NCBI GenBank assembly: GCA_963989385.1 | Contig: OZ022513.1 | Span: 18,087,928 to 18,151,927 of the forward strand | Direction of reading: 5' to 3' | Source: Ctena decussata | Lineage: Eukaryota > Mollusca > Bivalvia > Lucinida > Lucinidae | DNA length: 64,000 nucleotides | Shown here: positions 43,560 through 55,262 of the stretch, piece after piece | How the letters are laid out: every line of letters starts with the position of its first letter | How positions within the stretch are numbered: the first letter of the stretch is position 1 | Position numbers and translations under genes: made by a program | Notes under the pieces: model-generated | What the model was told of the DNA's origin: nothing | Databases searched by the model: none | Seen by the model: only the letters and a program-made list of their open reading frames with translations

Positions 43560-43845
43560 ATCTCTACCCATTCACCGACCTCCCTACCCACCTACTGGTC
43601 ATGTCCTCATGCTATGTCCTTATTGTCTTGCCGTGTTCTGTCCTGCCCTGCCCTGCCCTGCTCCCTACCCGAGCCTACCCTTAACCCAAACGACCCCACC
43701 CCAATACACCCTACCCCACCCCTACCTACCCTACCTTACCCTACCCTACCCCACTCCACCCGCCCCGCATCGCACCGCCCCACTCCGTCCATTCCCGTCC
43801 CACCCCACCCAACCATCTCCAACCACACCACCCCGCCGTACTTCA
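43560..43845 (-). promoter_or_regulatory. Purine (G)-rich coding-strand tract upstream of WDFY2
   Basis: Plus strand is almost pure C/T/A with repeated CCCTACC and CCTACCC words. The WDFY2 coding strand therefore carries many GGGTAGG-like runs able in principle to form G-quadruplexes, 160-450 nt above the start codon. The long proline-rich frames here are translations of this low-complexity tract. Confidence 0.4.
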
Positions 43846-43997
43846 TCATAGTGAAGCGTAGACTTGGGTCCATTCAGAGACATTTAGAAAATAAGTTTCT
43901 GCGTGTTGCGGCATATTTCATTACTGACATGAACAGACTCAACCAAGCCGAGTTTGTTAAACAGTTTTGTTTCTTTGGTGTATTCCAGAACATAACT

Positions 43998-44028
43998 GAG
44001 CCACGACATGACAAAACCAACAAAGTAA
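43998..44028. mobile_element. F1 MITE end fragment, copy 14
   Basis: Only the terminal GAGCCACGACATGACAAAAC and CAACAAAGT remain. Confidence 0.7.
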
Positions 44029-44189
44029 GGCCCTGTCTCAGAAATGGATGAAATCTTACAATATCATATGTAGGTATGTTTCCTGTGATTGAAAATGGAA
44101 CTTTTTAAAGTCTGGCGTGTTATTTACGCAATTGTGACGTCATTAAAATACCCTACCCCACGCGACGTACTTAATGAGCTGTGGATATG

Positions 44190-44652
44190 TGACTTGCTTG
44201 TGGATATAGATTGTCGTCTTATAATGATGTACAAGGTCACATATGACCTTGTTGCCATTCCTGCATCTGAGTACCTTGTTCATAACACTAGACAATCAAG
44301 ACATACCCATCCACTTTCATATCGGCAAATCCCCACTTATAAAGACTATTATAGGTTCACATTTTTCCCTAGGACTATCATCCATTGGAATGCCCTCCCA
44401 CCCTTCATACCGGTCCTTCCCACCTTGGCGCAGTTCAGTGGTGCTGTCTGCCAGGTGATCCATGTCTCTCCCTAAACACCAATTTCTGTTTTTATCTTTT
44501 AACTATACTAACACTCTTTATCGCACTGTACAAACTCATCTCACACACTTTCCTATACTTTTATTTCAGCTAACCCCCTTCAGCACTTGGTTCGCCGGAA
44601 CCCGTCTGACGTCCCCCTCGGGGGTTAAGACGTAAAGGAAGATAGATAGATA
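44190..44652 (+). mobile_element. 3' remnant of a second LINE
   Basis: Frame ending at 44475 reads RLIMMYKVTYDLVAIPASEY, FFPRTIIHWNALPPF and LPTLAQFSGAVCQ to a stop, the typical carboxyl end of a jockey/CR1-type ORF2 after the RT domain. A short 3' UTR follows and ends in (GATA)n at 44640-44652. RT core absent (5' truncation). Confidence 0.8.
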
Positions 44653-45368
44653 ATGATTTTATGAAGTTAACGACGTTATTCAACTCATAAGTTTGCTGTG
44701 CAGCGCTTTTCCGCTTGCTCTGTGCTGTCACTCTTTAACGAGGTCGATTAGATTTTGCTATTTCTTTTCTGCGGGACCTCGTCTGTATATGTTAATCTTC
44801 ATAATTAGCCTCACCCCCACACCCCACCCCCCGCGTCTGCCCTGCGTGATGGTGTAACATGTAATACTGACGGTTATTGAGCTTGAAAAGTCTGTGGATT
44901 TCAATTTCTGCTATACTATCATATTTGATAAAGCACTATTATTTCTGAGTCCGGTGTAAGGTTTTGTTTAGAACTTTGTCCGCAAAACAAAATTTTGTTA
45001 CATGTAAGTAGGTTTTATTTTGCGGACAAAATGCGAAGCGCAAACTAATTCCGAACAAAACTGCTGTTTGTGATTCATGGCAATTTATTTATGTTTATAT
45101 CAAATTAGTTTTGTTTGCCTCGGAGTTCTGGTGTTCTGAGAAGAAATAATACTAATACTAATAATAAACAGAGATGATATTCTTTCCTATGTCGTTATCC
45201 GTCAAAATTCGGCACATACCGAAGTGCTTGTGGTCGGGCGATGGTGCCGGGTAGTTTCCAGTGTAAAGGAGTCCGACTAATTTGGAAAACAGCGGAGCAA
45301 GGGCCTACTGTGCATGCAGAAGTTGCGGGTGGGGACTGTTTGGATATTTTATTCTCCCCTAGCATGTC
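44653..45368. other. No gene; imperfect inverted repeat 44940-45062
   Basis: CGGTGTAAGGTTTTGTTTAG and TTCCGAACAAAACTG with inner TTTGTCCGCAAAACAAAATT / TTTTATTTTGCGGACAAAAT suggest another MITE. Confidence 0.5.
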
Positions 45369-45643
45369 AGCCGGGCCGGGTAGCGCAATCGGTAGAGCAC
45401 CTGACTCGTAAGTCAGAGGTCCTGGGTCGAATCCCGGTCTGGCCACATACTTTCGTTTCTCCTTCCGCTGATTCAAGAAGGGCAGTTGTCAGTTACTGGA
45501 GAAAGTATGTGCACTTAGTACTGGTTAACCGCTTAGGAGGTCTAAGCCTGCCCAGGAATAGTGTGGTTAGGTTAACTGACCGTCCCGACATGACCTTAGT
45601 TGTTTACCGTGGACGTTAAGCATCAAATCAACCAACCAACCAA
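45369..45643 (+). mobile_element. SINE family S1, full length
   Basis: Same head, with CTCGTAA (Thr-like anticodon CGT) in the arm, and the same body ending (AACC)n. Target duplication CCCTAGCATGTC at 45357-45368 and 45644-45655. Confidence 0.95.
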
Positions 45644-45721
45644 CCCTAGCATGTCTTTTCTTTCTCCATCTCTCTGGATGACGGCCCAATATACAATGTA
45701 GACTGAAATATTTCAGGAAGC

Positions 45722-45833
45722 GGAAATCCTTGGGGTTCCACTACACACAATCTATCAATATCACTCTCCATTTATGCTGATATGACTTAAATATTGTTGA
45801 AACGGACATAATATCAAAAGTTATCCATCCATC
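45722..45833 (+). mobile_element. SINE family S2, 3' fragment
   Basis: Body and tail only (from GGGGTTCCACTACACACAAT to ATCCATCC); the tRNA-like head is missing. Confidence 0.75.
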
Positions 45834-46905
45834 TCATGCGAGACTAAAGTCTGGCCTGTTTTGGTAACCTCCCCACAAAAATTAACACTAGCGATTCAAC
45901 AAGGGGTCATAGATTTAAGAGCATTTTATTTTTATCACTAAGTTAATTGCTTAAATATTCTTTTATAGTAAAAAGTGAAATGCACTTTTTTTCATTTGAA
46001 TTTTTTGTGATAAATAAATTATATCAAACTCAAAGTCTCTTCGAACACGGACAGACTCGGTGCAAGCAGACGCATCTGATGGATTCGTTCCCTTGAGCCT
46101 TCTGGGAAACCTCGTTTTGAGATCTGGAAAAAAGATGATAATAATTATAATAATGATAATAATAATAAAGAAATAAAAATAAATAACTATAAAAATATGC
46201 ACGAATATACCACGTACAGAATCGTACATTCCAAATGCTCCGTTACGACATAATTGAACCAACCGGAAACAACAGATGATTTGAAGAACAAAGTGAAATG
46301 TCATCGGGAGCTTCGTTAAATAAATATATGAAAACAGTCATCACGAAATGGCAATAATGGAAGTTGAATAAAAGGAGAAGTACAATTTGCATGACTAACC
46401 TTTATAGCTCTTATATTTAGATATTTAGTTGTCTAAAAGAAATGTACATTAACATCCAAAAAATTCTTTCATTGATGCACGTTTCAGGCATGGCTCGGCA
46501 TGCAGCTAAATTATCCTTTCATTCATGCATTCTGTGGCCAAACTGCGGGGAGCTGCAAGTATAAAAATAATGGTACGGTATCGCAATCCACAAGTCTATG
46601 ACATTGCTCTTTGATCTGCAGACCCAGATGTGACTGCTTCTGAGTCTACTTTGTGTGCTATTCCATCTGCATCTTTGAGGTACATGCACATTACTACGAT
46701 GAGAAAATGTTAAATTTTAGGACAGTTACAGTAATTATTGTAGGTTTCCCCTATGATTAGATTTTTTAACTTTACGGATTTACGGTCCCTGTCTTGATCA
46801 CTAGTAAAACATGATAACAATACCAATACTCGGTGAGACGTGTTTGGTTTGCTTGCATCATCAAACTAGTGTATGGAATCGGAAAAAATCATTATTCAGT
46901 GGAGC
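45834..46905. other. No recognised gene
   Basis: A 113-codon minus-strand frame (45963-46304) contains a poly-isoleucine run from (AAT)n and no known motif. Rejected as a gene without transcript evidence. Confidence 0.5.
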
Positions 46906-47494
46906 CTTATCACTGGGTGGTTGCTTAGTCCCGGTGAGCGATGATTTTTTCTGACAATCGTCAACGATTTTTTCTGACAATTAGTGTCTCGTAAGCGTGA
47001 CGAAGCAAAAGGGTAAGTGAACAAACTTATTTTCAATATTTTCTCCTGATCTTTTGCAAACAGGCTGTTTTCTGAAGCATTTTATGAGCGCATTTAGTCG
47101 TTTGTCACATTTTTTTCTGTGAAATAACCTCTGCAAACCAAGGACGAAAATTACAGCAAATGTCAAGGATTTGCTCCTACAACGAATTTAATGTCCCGGA
47201 TTTTTTCCTACAGTGTCCCGGATTTTTTCCTACCACATATATTGCATTTCAGAGACCCAAAACTCGGATTATAGACTCAGCAATTAGATTTTTTTAGTGT
47301 GTGATTTAATTTTATTTCGCCGATTGAACATCAGAAGCATTACTGACATGTATGCCGTGGTATGCCTCAAGGAAAACTACCACTACAGGTGTTCATGAGT
47401 GAAAAAATCATTACACGACAGAAAGAGAGGATTTTTTTTATCTTAATTAACGTTTCTTCTTGCCATTTCGCTTCAGTGTGGTGTTGCTAAGCGT

Positions 47495-47679
47495 TGATGG
47501 ATGGATGACTCCTTTTCAAAAGTATTTCAGTCAGATAAAGACGACGGTAGGGGGTAATGAAAGGCTATGTGCAGTGGAATCCCGTTTATGATGTATAGAT
47601 TTCCGCCTTTAGCAGGTATCGAACCAGGGACCGCTAGATCAGCAGGCCAGCGCTTAACCTACTGAGTTACCTGGGCTGC
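47495..47679 (-). mobile_element. SINE family S2, nested in the 4.2-kb element
   Basis: Complete copy. Target duplication TGTTGCTAAGCGT / TGTTGCTCAGCGT (one mismatch) at 47482-47494 and 47680-47692. Confidence 0.88.
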
Positions 47680-48659
47680 TGTTGCTCAGCGTGTTTAGTG
47701 GTATAATATCGGGTGTAAACGCTGTTTGCCCCTAGAGGATGGTGTGGAAGTGTCTAACAAAAGCAAAACCAAAGAGTGCCAATCATATCATTAAAAGTTT
47801 GGAGTGGAGGCCCCTGTTAGCAAATTCGTTGATTTAGTAGGCCCTACGTCCTTAAATACGGCCATAGGCCTACTCATACTTGTGAATCCATTATATAACC
47901 TAATTGCTGTTTGAATAAACTACATTGACTGAATGCCAGCATTAGATAGTCTGACGTCACTGTGACCTTGGACGTCACGATATCTCTGATGTGGCGTCAT
48001 AAACTACGCAAAATCAAAGTCAGGAGATCTACTCCCACCCACGTGTTTCCACCATCTTGTTCGATTTGCCAGATAATTTCCAGGTAAAATTTTGTTTGCG
48101 CACATTTATACAGTTGATTACTTTTCGAGTATACACGGGGGTAATACCAATTTGCTTACCTGTTCTGTCGACCGAATCGTACAAAGACGCCATTTGAAGA
48201 TGCCAAAGGAAGTGGCTCGCAACAGAGAAGGAGGTAGTAAGCAGTACCAGTTATGGTAGATGACACATGTATACTATAATGAGGTGGTTGTCGACCGAAT
48301 GATACTTCTGTCGACTGTCTCGGTCGACAATCACTTCAGCATGTATAGAAACTGACTGGCTCTGTTGACAGCACAGGCGTGGGAAATTGGTGTTAGCCCC
48401 GTGGTGTAGGTAAAGATAAAAGGCAGCAAAAAAGGGAAATCAGAAATCACTGCTTCACTATGTATTTCATTGTCGTGCTCAGTGAATAACTGTTTATGAA
48501 CAGATTTTGTAGGTGTGTTAATTCTTCGAATTTTTGGACAGGACTTTGTGTGATTGTTCTTGTGTCTATTGACACCTTGTTGTTTGCAAACTGAATATTT
48601 TGTATGTCACATTTTAACGAACTGCCTAACTCATCAAATACTCTTGTTATATTTTATTA

Positions 48660-48797
48660 GGTTCCCTTATGCATTACGAAGCGGCCACAGAAGACAAAGT
48701 TTTTCGTTTGGATGTTTTTCAACACAATTTCGAAGGGTCGTAGTGGCATCAGGAAATGACTTGAGACAGTATTTGCATTTACTGTTTTTGCCTTCAT
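48660..48797 (-). pseudogene. Possible BED-type zinc-finger exon inside the 4.2-kb element
   Basis: After an acceptor-like TTTGCAG the minus strand reads DEGKNSKCKYCLKSFPDATT, then TLRNCVEKHP, resembling a BED finger (C-x2-C, then a spacer, then a C/H-x-H end), though the first His of the usual pair is Cys here. BED fingers are common at the N-terminus of hAT and related transposases. The frame ends after a further 14 codons. No catalytic domain was found next to it. Confidence 0.4.
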
Positions 48798-49733
48798 CCT
48801 GCAAATGATTAAAAAATCGAAACCACGAACCCTTCAAAAGCAAGGAATACGTAAAAGACATTACAACAGAAGTCTTTTTTTTTCAAACTTGAATCTTCTC
48901 TTCAAGTGCAGATTACACCGAGTCTGCTATTTTCATTTTTTCGAAGTATTCCATTTTTTGTAAACAAATCTGACATTTCAAGTACATCTTATTTAACTTC
49001 ACATGAAGCTGGAGGTGCCGTGCGACTATTAAAAGTTCCCCCGTACTCCATCATAGTGCAATAAGTGCTGTGTGGCGGCCGAAAAACATCTCTCCAAACT
49101 TCACCATAGGGCAGATTATATCATTTCTGGTCATTTTGGAAACATTTATTCCATTTTGAGTTATTCTGAAAATTGAGTGGCCGAGCCGCTGCTAGGGGCC
49201 TGACTGGTGTTGCACATTACATGTATAACACGGAACTAAATAACTTGAGAATAATTATTTGTCTGAGAAAATCTGAAGTCTGTTGTAATAATTTCAGTAT
49301 GCAATGTCATTGAAAAAACTGATGGAACACGGCAAACAGTTTATAACAATGACGTCATATATATCTTACCATAGTAACTAGGAGTTCAAAATCATGCGAG
49401 TGACGTCATCTAGACGTCATTCTGCCGAGAGTTTGTAATTCCGCAATAGCTAGTATCATTTGTATGGGAGTATAGCAAACAGTGTTTACTACGCTCCATC
49501 AATTTTTCAGTGGCATTACATACTGAAATTCTTAAAACAGAAACTTCAGAGTTTCTCAATCAAATAGAAACGTAACTGAAACAGGCGTTAGAAGGCGTGT
49601 AACGGCCGTTAAATGTCTCACCGTGCCCAATCATTGTGCAGATTATATAATTTCTGGTCCTTTGGAATCATTGATTTCATTTCGACAAATTTTGAAAGAG
49701 ATTAGCTCCTGCTAGGGACATGGCTGCAATTGA

Positions 49734-50005
49734 TTTGATTGATTAATTTGATGCTTAACGTCCACGGTAAACAGCTATGGTCATGCCGGGACGGTCAGTT
49801 AACCTAATCACACTATTCCTTGGCAGGCTTAGACCTCCTAAGCGGTTAACAAGTACTAAGTGCACATACTTTCGCCAGTAACTGAAAACTGCCCTTCTTG
49901 AATCAGGAGAAGGAGAAACGAAAGTATGTGGCCAGACCTGGTTTCGAACCCAGGACCTCTGACTTATGAGTCAGGTGCCCTACCGATTGCGCTACGCGGC
50001 CCGGC
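49734..50005 (-). mobile_element. SINE family S1, inside the 4.2-kb element
   Basis: Same body and tRNA-like head, with CTCATAA in the arm. Target duplication GGCTGCAATTGA at 49722-49733 and 50006-50017. It shows that the host element is older than this SINE insertion. Confidence 0.95.
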
Positions 50006-51188
50006 GGCTGCAATTGAACCCGAGTATGTTATTTTCATTTATTCCTTTTATGTATCCCTTGCTTTCAAAGGATTGACTTCTCAGAACATTTTGGTTTAAA
50101 CATTTCTGTTCTGGTGTTGATGTGTAGTATGTAAAACTGTTCAGACCCTCAAACGTAGAACCGGCTGGACCTGTGCATTTTCAAGCCTCACATACACTAT
50201 GCTATGGTGAGGATTGTGAGGAACAGGCAAGCACTGTACACCAAAGATAGTACAAAAGGAAATATTGATGCTTTGGAATCACACACATACACACGCACGC
50301 ATGCATGCATGCACGCACAATTCTGGAGAAACAATGTAAATTTACTATGCCTCATAAGAGAAACAAATAGCCTGACCGTGGCGGCATTCAAATTTACAAC
50401 CAAATTTGAAGCAATAGAATGGGCTACATGGTGCATACAATGGAAAGGCTGGTCTTTTGATGACCAACAAATATTTTGTCATTCACTTATGCACCAAAAT
50501 TAAGTTTGAAGCATTTTTTGATCTTGCTGTTCAATATATGCGCAATAACGTATCATAATAACTACTCATTTTGTGGTTTGCGTTGTCAGAAAAAATCAGG
50601 CGCTTTAAATCTATTGTAGGAGCAAATCCGGGACTTGTAGGAAAAAATCCGGGACCTATGAAAAATGAAAATGGGCTTACAGACCTATTTATATTATTGT
50701 AAAGTGTCAAAAAATAATGAGACATTTTCCCAACACCGATTTATGATTAAAACTAACGTTACCCTATGGTAAACTTCGCAGACATAGACATAGAGGACAG
50801 TTCTTCAAGATGTCCCCTAAATGAAAATTTCCAGGTTTCTTTTATCTGTTGACCACGTTAAGCATGTGTATTTCATCTAATTTGCCTAATCTCTACCGAG
50901 AATAAGCATAGGATTTGTAAATAAATGTTTTAATCGACTAAACTCACCATTTTGTCGCACCAGTTTTCTGTTATGACGTCACGGAGAAAAAATCATTGAC
51001 GATTTGGGAAAAATCCGGGACCGTCGTCAGAAAAAATCGTTGACGATTGTCAGAAAAAATCATCGCCCACCGGGACTAAGCAACCACCCAGTGCTTATCA
51101 TATAGTGCGAAATCATAAATTGATAAACTCTTGCAATTCATAGCTGAAGTCGGTTGTGTGTGTTTGGGGAGTAGGGCAGGGATATGAA

Positions 51189-51373
51189 CGGATGGATGAT
51201 TGCGATATTGTAAATCATTTTAACCGTATTCCAGTCATATCAAGACGATGGGAGGGTGATAGTATCTAATACAACCCCGTTTACGGTTGGAAAGGTTTCC
51301 GCATCCAGCGGACCTCGAATCTGTCTTAGGTAAATCAGCAGGCCAGGCGCTTCACCTACTGGGCTACTTGTTG
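51189..51373 (-). mobile_element. SINE family S2
   Basis: Head GTAGCCCAGTAGGTGAAGCG on the minus strand, body with AACGGGGTTGTATTAGATAC, tail ATCATCCATCC. Just outside the right end of the 4.2-kb element. Confidence 0.82.
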
Positions 51374-51500
51374 GGAATGGGAGCTGTTTTTCGGGACAAG
51401 AGGTGTGTAAGGGGCGGGGAGGCGGATTATCACTGACGGTTTATGCGTGTATACCAAAAAAACTTCTTTTCAGCTCATTAGTTATATAAATTGCTGTTGT

Positions 51501-51502
<2 letters not shown>

Positions 51503-51535
<33 letters not shown>
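51503..51535. repeat. Poly-T tract, 33 bases
   Basis: Uninterrupted T run. Confidence 0.95.
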
Positions 51536-51538
<3 letters not shown>

Positions 51539-51878
51539 GATCAGTTTCCTATTTTTGTCCACTGCTTTTTCAAAGAACAGCGAGTGGACACAGTATTCAC
51601 CTTTCCGTAGTTCCATAGCCCACTTTGACAGACGGTACTAAAATACGCCTCCTGCAGCTTGTTATGAATCAGTCTGAAATTTTGCAGGCTTCTGGTCTGC
51701 AAATTCTCATGTGAGTTGGGCGTTATGGTTACATTTTTTTACTTTTATTGCCTTTGCAAACGGGCATCAGAAGACCAACCTAGCAGGTGCTTTATTTACG
51801 CCATTTCTTTTACCGATTTCCGATTTGCATTTATCATTCTGGAACTCACTTCACATACTTCTTTTACATGCGAAAAGG

Positions 51879-52080
51879 AGGCCCGGTAGCTCAGAGGGTT
51901 AAGCGCTGGCCTACTGATCTGGCAGACTGGGTTCGAATCCCACTTGAGGCGAGAATCTTTCCTACCGTAAACGGGGTTCCATTGCACACAGTCTTTCATT
52001 ATCATAATCCCATCGTCCTGATATAACGGAAATACTGTTGAAAAGGACGTAAAATCACCAAGTCATCCATCTATCTACCC
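51879..52080 (+). mobile_element. SINE family S2, best-preserved copy
   Basis: Head GCCCGGTAGCTCAGAGGGTT (A box) and GGGTTCGAATCCCAC (B box), body with GTAAACGGGGTTCCATTGCA, tail GTCATCCATCTATC. Confidence 0.9.
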
Positions 52081-52225
52081 ATTTACATGAACAGTAAATA
52101 TGCATATGGTTAGTGGAATAATAGTTGGAGTTTTTGATCACTTTTCTCGCTTTGCAAACTTAATTGCTTTCTCACCCGCAACATTGCTTCTTTTACTATT
52201 CAGTGGACCCCTTACACCCTACTCA

Positions 52226-52428
52226 TAGGGGAAAGTCGGGTAACTTCGGACATGGGGGTAAATTCGGACACACCATTGCAACAGTGAAAATCCAGGTGAG
52301 ACGTCTCATCAGGATTTTCATTGTTTGGCCTGTTATTTTTGCTTTAGTTCCCAACAACTGACATATAAAGGAAACAATGTCACAGTCCGAATTTACCCGC
52401 TGTCCGAAGTTACCCGACTCTCCCCTAC
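52226..52428. mobile_element. 203-bp MITE with 27-bp TIRs
   Basis: TAGGGGAAAGTCGGGTAACT and its complement AGTTACCCGACTCTCCCCTA, followed inward by TAAATTCGGACA / TGTCCGAATTTA-type words. Confidence 0.88.
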
Positions 52429-52732
52429 CTCTGAACAAATGCTATATTTGGGTCAGTAAAACAGAACCACAAATCCTTCTGGCTTAATTCAGACATGGGT
52501 GCCAAGCTGTTTGGTATGTGCTCCCAGCTTCCCGCTCGTCCGGAGGATTTGGAAGCCGTTTTCCCCGTAGATCACTGTTTCTCGTCGAATTCGCTGAGTT
52601 TGGTTTGGGCGCAGCAAAGCTGTAATACCGTATTAATCCTAATAAACACCCCTGCTCTAATAAACTCCCCCCTTAATAATGTTATATTATCTTGCATGCA
52701 AACCTTGTTTGCTTCTCTAGATTAGGCGAACT

Positions 52733-52838
52733 TTAAAATTGGGTCTACTCTTGAAGGAAAGAATTGCTCCTGGAGGAGCAAATTCTTTCCATTAAGAGTT
52801 GAACCCCACCCCTACTGAGAAGGGAGGCAAATATTAAG
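52733..52838. mobile_element. F5 hairpin element
   Basis: GGGTCTACTCTTGAAGGAAA, AATTGCTCCTGGAGGAGCAA and TTCTTTCCATTAAGAGTTGA; right flank TGAGAAGGGAGGCAAAT. Confidence 0.8.
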
Positions 52839-53639
52839 AGAATACCCTTCCTTTAACCAAACTATTAAAGGTATTTTGGCAGTGGCTGATTTATTACAAT
52901 TTCGGCTCTAATTAAGCCGCCCCCACCCCCCCCTCTCCCCCACTTTCGTAAAATGCAAGGCCCCCGGGACATTAAATATGATTTATACGGTATATACCTA
53001 TTAACCGGCTAATTAACCTTGAATAATCAGCTGTCTCTCACGGCAAGGTACTCTCTGCCAATGACGTCACCCAACGCTACAGTGTGACGTAAGAAACCGT
53101 GACGTTATAACTTGGCGCGTCTTTCTCAGTTATTTGTCATTGAAAAAAATGGAAAAGTGCCAGCTGCCTTACAAAAAATATCTATTAAAATCGATAGATA
53201 ATTACACTATCTAAGCACTGTCAAAATATCTTTTTGTAAGGCAACTGTGCCCATAGTCAAATTTGCGATCAAAGACGCGAAAACTCGCAAAAAACATCAA
53301 AACATGCCTACCCTACCCCATTATATCGGCCTATTACATAAAAGAGGGAGGTTAGAATAGCAAAGCAAGTGTTGATTCTAACAGTAGAGATGCCAGACAT
53401 AAAAAGAAGCACAATGTCGCTGTTCTTAAGCGAGTTTGATTTTTTGCCAATTTACAGGGCCGATAAAGCAGGTTCACGAACCTTGTCCTTTCACACTTCG
53501 TATTTATCACACCCATGTGAAGAACTGGTACCAATAAGAGACATTTGACAAATGTGACATATACGTGCGGTCAATTTCGATAATTTTGCGGGGGTAAAAT
53601 TTGTGCTCATTTTTCACATTTTTATAATTTTTGACGTGT

Positions 53640-54050
53640 GAAGAATTGGTACGTATTCGTCACACCTGTGAAGAAATAGTGTAAATGTTTTACGCGTACG
53701 CTTTTTTCACACGTGTAAAGAATTCTATATAATATTTTGTGATGAAATGGTATGAATATTACTCAGATGTGAAGAATTGGTACGAATTCTTCACATATAT
53801 GAATAATCGGTACCAAATCCTCACATGTGAAGAATCAGTACCAAATCCTCACAGATGTGAAGAATCAGTACCAAATCCTCACAGATGTGAAGAATCGGTA
53901 CCAAATCCTCACAGATGTGAAGAACTGGTACCAAATTATCACAGATGTGAAGAATTGGTACGAAATCTTCACATTTGTCAGTGACAGAATTCCACGGCTG
54001 TGATGAATTAGTACGATTTTTCACAGATGGGACAAATCACAGACGTGTAG
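53640..54050. repeat. Minisatellite of palindromic 30-bp units
   Basis: Units TTCACANRTGTGAAGAATYG followed by GTACCAAATCC. TTCACATGTGAAGAA is itself an inverted repeat. Translated frames on both strands are artefacts. Confidence 0.92.
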
Positions 54051-54479
54051 AAGCGTAACAATTCTTGACAGGTGTGTTCAAAGTACATCCAATAAGTTAT
54101 GCGAATACATCCATTATTTTGTAATTAATTAAATTTCAAACCGTTTGCATATGTGTCAAGGGCGTAGCTACCTACAAGGCAAATACGCAGGTGCGTATTG
54201 AAATTTTGTCAAAATTGACAAAATTTCAAAACGCATCTGCATATTTGCATGCTGAAATTTTATAAATTAGACAAGATTTCAAAACCAGCTCCCAAAGCGG
54301 CTGTTATATGTATTTTCCCTTCAAGCAGTAGAGCATAAAACATGGTTGTGCGTATTATGAAATTGCCCCTAGTCACGCACCTGTGTGTATCAGTGTACTA
54401 CTAAACATGTGCAATAGTATGTACAGTCCGATGAGTCTGATTAGACAACATCAAGAATTGCGACTGTATATTCTGCGAT

Positions 54480-54905
54480 ATTTTTCGTCGGAAACCCGAC
54501 GTCTTCTGCAAACAGCTTTTTTATGAAGTTCAAAGGAACATAACTCAAAAGGTATAAATACAAGCGTTATGGTTCTAGCGTTCTGCATGTCGTCTAATGT
54601 TGGTTAATATTTATATGAAGTTTTATGAACGTATCTAGAACGGTTTTTGAGTTAAGGAGCGGACACAACCATATCGGAAAATCTACTATTTTCCATTTCA
54701 AAGGACCATAACGCCAAAACTACCCAATCCAGAGTTACAGTTCTTGTACTCTGCACGTCGTCTCATGTTGGTTAGTATTTTTATGAAATTTCATGAACTT
54801 TCCTTAATAGTTTTTAAGTTACAGAGCGGACAAGATTTTGTGATAGACAGACAGACGACCCGGGCAAAATCAATATGTCTCCCGGGGACATTCATTATAT
54901 ACAAA
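54480..54905. repeat. Dispersed repeat with duplicated 170-bp units
   Basis: TCTGCAYGTCGTCTMATGTT and GGTTARTATTTWTATGAA occur twice; ends with TCTCCCGGGGACATTCATTA after a GACAGACAGACGACCCGGG stretch. Confidence 0.7.
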
Positions 54906-55014
54906 AAAAAGAGTCCTCCAAAGGTATATCAAATTCGGAAAAAGCTTTTTTATATTGACGGGCTTTGCTCTCCCTGACTATATATTAGCCGCGTCATGAG
55001 AAATTCTGATTTTT

Positions 55015-55262
55015 GCATATGCAAGAAAGACGCAGATCAGCTATGGGTGAGTGGGACTCCGAAATTGAAGATTCGGAGCATTACTTCTTCAAATGCAGCG
55101 AATTTACAGAGAAACGAATTCATTTCTTCCGAGCTACGCGAAAATATCACCCACTTAACTAACAGCTTCTTTTGAATGGTTCTGATGACCTCTCCACTGC
55201 CGATAATGAAGAATTATTTTCTCACATACATCGTTATATTAAAGAAACAAATCGTTTTGGTA
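55015..55262 (+). mobile_element. 3' remnant of a third LINE
   Basis: Reads DSEHYFFKCSEFTEKRIHFF, then a stop (TAA), then NEELFSHIHRYIKETNRFG before the final stop. The EHYFxxC knuckle and FIxxYIxxTxRF end are those of the last domain of many LINE ORF2 proteins. 5'-truncated and inactive. Confidence 0.72.

Larger units (their letters stand above)
46911..51093. mobile_element. 4183-bp DNA transposon candidate with 68-bp TIRs
   Basis: The first 68 bases (CACTGGGTGGTTGCTTAGTC and on) recur as reverse complement at 51026-51093 with one mismatch. Perfect 5-bp duplication CTTAT at 46906-46910 and 51094-51098. Each TIR carries two ATTTTTTCTGAC words. Further in, the word GTCCCGGATTTTTTCCTAC at the left faces its inverted copy at the right (50625-50665). 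The interior holds a SINE (47495-47679), another SINE (49734-50005) and a possible BED-finger exon, with no intact transposase. Superfamily unresolved: CAC ends with a 5-bp duplication recall Transib-type elements, while a BED finger would recall hAT. Confidence 0.88.

Noticed and set aside
43660..43760. Telomere-like repeat (CCCTACC)n
   Set aside because: Not CCCTAA; irregular low-complexity C-rich DNA.
48180..48222. Possible first exon on minus strand (ATGGCGTCTTTG to a GTAAGC donor)
   Set aside because: Good start context and donor, but no following exon found and it lies downstream of the BED-like exon on that strand.
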